In this document: positions 60,371 through 64,000 of the stretch, piece after piece
Numbering within the stretch: the first letter of the stretch is position 1
How the letters are laid out: every line of letters starts with the position of its first letter
Assembly (NCBI RefSeq): GCF_002754375.1
Contig: NZ_PEFF01000001.1
Coordinates: forward strand, 2,493,501-2,557,500
Length of the DNA stretch: 64,000 bases
Source: Variovorax sp. 54
Lineage (GTDB): Bacteria; Pseudomonadota; Gammaproteobacteria; Burkholderiales; Burkholderiaceae_C
Reading direction: 5' to 3'
Program-made: the position numbers and the translations under genes
The notes under the pieces: generated by a model
The model's database searches: none
Seen by the model: the letters and a program-made list of their open reading frames with translations, nothing else
Told to the model about the DNA's origin: nothing

Positions 60371-61307
60371 CGGCGTGGGGCACGGGGAAGCCAGCGCCGG
60401 ACTGCCGGCGAATGTCGTCGTGTTCGAACGGGGCTGGCTGTCGTCGAACAACATCCTGTTCGTCGGCGCGCGGGAAACGGCGCTGGTGGACACGGGGTAT
60501 GCCACGCACGCCGATCAGACGCTGGCCTTGGTGGAGTCTGTGTTGGGAGAGCGTCCGCTTGATCGGGTACTGAACACGCATCTGCACAGTGATCACTGTG
60601 GGGGGAATGCGGCTTTGCAGCAGCGCTATCCGTCGATGCGAACGGACATTCCGCCTGGAGAAGCGGCGCTGGTCGAGCGATGGGATGCGCAAGGTCTGAG
60701 TTTTCTTGCAACGGGGCAGAGTTGCCCGCGTTTTGGCTTCACTGGATTGCTCGAGCCAGGCACTGAATGCCTGCTGGGAGACAGCGCGTGGCAAGTGCAT
60801 GGCGCTCCGGGCCACGATCCGCATTCGGTGATCCTGTTCGATCCGGTGTCGCGGACCCTGATTTCAGCAGATGCGCTGTGGGAAAACGGGTTCGGCATCG
60901 CCTTTCCCGAGCTGATGGGCGAACCTTCGTTCGGAGATATCGCAGCTACGCTCGATTTGATCGAGAAGTTGGCACCCCTGCAGGTGATTCCAGGTCATGG
61001 CGGAGTCTTTGTCGATGTCGACCGAGCTTTGGAGACGGCGCGCCGGCGTTTAGCTGGCTTGCAGCGAGACCCGATCAAGCACGCGCGCCATGCGATGAAG
61101 GTGTTGATGAAGTTCAAGCTGCTGGAGTTGCATGCGGTGTCGCACGCTGAGTGGGGAGCGTGGCTTGAGGGCACGCCGTATTTCGAGCTGATTCGAGCTC
61201 GATTCTTTGCGGGTGAGACGCTGGTCGATCTGACGGCGGACTTGCTGTCGGAGCTGATTGCAGTTGGCGCAGCGCAATCCGATGCTTTGGGAGTTCGCAA
61301 CGCCTGA
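60363..61307 (+). CDS. MBL-fold metallo-hydrolase
   Basis: Metallo-beta-lactamase fold protein of 314 residues. The first metal motif is LNTHLHSDHCGGNAAL (HxHxDH); later ligands are in HGAPGHDPHSVILF, ISADALWENGF and VIPGHGGVF. The start is GTG at 60363 and overlaps the ligase stop, so the two are coupled; a thioesterase or detoxifying role for ligase products is possible, but is an inference. Codon use changes inside the gene: from about 60540 third positions lose their C/G bias, as in the SDR gene at 40542. Confidence 0.85.
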   Translation: MPDGVGHGEASAGLPANVVVFERGWLSSNNILFVGARETALVDTGYATHADQTLALVESVLGERPLDRVLNTHLHSDHCGGNAALQQRYPSMRTDIPPGEAALVERWDAQGLSFLATGQSCPRFGFTGLLEPGTECLLGDSAWQVHGAPGHDPHSVILFDPVSRTLISADALWENGFGIAFPELMGEPSFGDIAATLDLIEKLAPLQVIPGHGGVFVDVDRALETARRRLAGLQRDPIKHARHAMKVLMKFKLLELHAVSHAEWGAWLEGTPYFELIRARFFAGETLVDLTADLLSELIAVGAAQSDALGVRNA

Positions 61308-61328
61308 TTGGCCGTTGTTTGCCGCAAT

Positions 61329-61365
61329 AAAAAAGCGCCACCTCTTTCGAGTTGGCGCTTTTTCT
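61329..61365. terminator. Bidirectional terminator behind the MBL gene
   Basis: AAAAAAGCGCCA (61329-61340) and TGGCGCTTTTT (61353-61363) form a hairpin with A and T runs on the two sides. It lies 21 bp after the hydrolase stop and would terminate that transcript; it may also stop read-through from the rRNA operon. Confidence 0.85.
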
Positions 61366-61425
61366 TTGTCTGTCTATTCGCTTGTTCTTGTTTTGCGAGC
61401 TCTTCGTCCTTGCGTCGCGCAAAGC

Positions 61426-61457
61426 AAAAAACCCCAGTCATTGCTGACTGGGGTTTT
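61426..61457. terminator. Terminator of the rRNA operon
   Basis: CCCCAGTCA (61432-61440) and TGACTGGGG (61445-61453) are an exact 9-bp stem flanked by A6 and T4. On the minus strand it follows the 5S gene by 14 bp, the expected end of the rRNA transcript. Confidence 0.88.
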
Positions 61458-61470
61458 CTGGGCTGTAAGA

Positions 61471-61584
61471 GCCTGACGATGACCTACTTTCACACGGGAA
61501 CCCGCACTATCATCGGCGCTGATTCGTTTCACTGTCCTGTTCGGGATGGGAAGGAGTGGTACCAAATCGCTATGGTCATCAGGC
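61471..61584 (-). rRNA. rrf: 5S ribosomal RNA
   Basis: On the minus strand it begins GCCTGATGACCATAGCGA and ends GGTCATCGTCAGGC; the ends pair, as in 5S rRNA. CCCATCCCGAACAGG and GTAGGTC are conserved internal blocks. The length of about 114 nt is usual for this family. Confidence 0.95.
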
Positions 61585-61710
61585 ATAAAGGGTTGTCCGA
61601 TTGATCACACGATCAATCAAACGAATTCATAGAGTTTGGAATCAGCTTTTGGCGAATTATTTTGAATGCGTCAACTTGGCATAACACCTTGATCAGATTG
61701 ATCAAAGTTA
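61585..61710 (-). other. Spacer between 23S and 5S rRNA
   Basis: The 126-bp spacer is AT-richer than the genes around it and holds no tRNA. TTGATCACACGATCAA (61600-61615 region) and ATAACACCTTGATCA...TGATCAAAGTTAT (61681-61711) can fold as processing stems for the rRNA precursor. Confidence 0.7.

Positions 61711-64000
<2,290 letters not shown>

Overview
The window looks like chromosome of a Comamonadaceae betaproteobacterium, most probably Variovorax or a close relative. The evidence is very high GC with strong GC3 bias, a leucine (liu) operon of betaproteobacterial layout, a Bug-type solute receptor beside a CaiB/BaiF CoA-transferase, an aceK gene, CTCTCCCC/GGGGAGAG intergenic palindromes and a 23S-5S rRNA locus at the right edge. 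No plasmid, integrase, transposase or CRISPR array is visible. Genus is an inference from gene content; no alignment was possible.

Layout. 1-3.2 kb: a truncated MHS-type MFS transporter, then a coupled set (isomerase, DUF1289, YbaK-like) and a LysE exporter. 3.2-9.4 kb: HMG-CoA lyase, acylphosphatase, then a catabolic cluster (acyl-CoA dehydrogenase, CoA-transferase, Bug receptor, cupin, IclR regulator) for an unidentified acid. 9.4-11.8 kb: GhrA-like reductase, EthD protein, DUF4349 lipoprotein. 11.8-21.1 kb: the leucine/isovalerate operon liuD-DUF4126-liuC-liuB-acyl-CoA ligase-liuA, read leftward, with a divergent AraC-type regulator. A 33-bp site between liuA and the regulator recurs, without gaps, upstream of the distant HMG-CoA lyase gene, which ties the last step of leucine breakdown to the same control. 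21.4-25.1 kb: thioredoxin, HAD phosphatase, thiC with a TPP riboswitch, YchJ.

25.3-28.3 kb is the clearest accessory island. It has lower GC and holds a 722-residue AAA/ABC-type ATPase of the PrrC/RloC-like class, a small ORF, and a leader that reads as a phage-type C4 antisense RNA element with its own promoter. 28.3-36.6 kb: metallophosphoesterase, acyl-CoA dehydrogenase, M20 peptidase, thiolase, aceK, carbonic anhydrase, and an unknown exported protein. 36.6-41.3 kb: a LiuR-like MerR regulator with a 20-bp perfect palindrome, a metallo-beta-lactamase fold hydrolase, an LRR-protein-kinase fusion, an RluA-type pseudouridine synthase and an SDR. 41.3-42.05 kb is non-coding and built as one large inverted repeat with arms of about 260 bp.

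42-54.1 kb is mostly cell-envelope and housekeeping: YgjP-like metalloprotease, PlsC, GmhB (with a substituted catalytic Asp), glyS-glyQ, a lipid-kinase/phosphoesterase/PAP2 trio, periplasmic asparaginase, and lnt with the CorC-like protein. 54.2-58.6 kb: a GNAT protein and an aromatic amino acid cluster (Lrp regulator, 4-hydroxyphenylpyruvate dioxygenase, PheC-like lipoprotein, phenylalanine hydroxylase). 58.6-61.3 kb: fatty acyl-CoA ligase and a coupled hydrolase. From 61.4 kb to the edge lie, on the minus strand, 5S and most of 23S rRNA.
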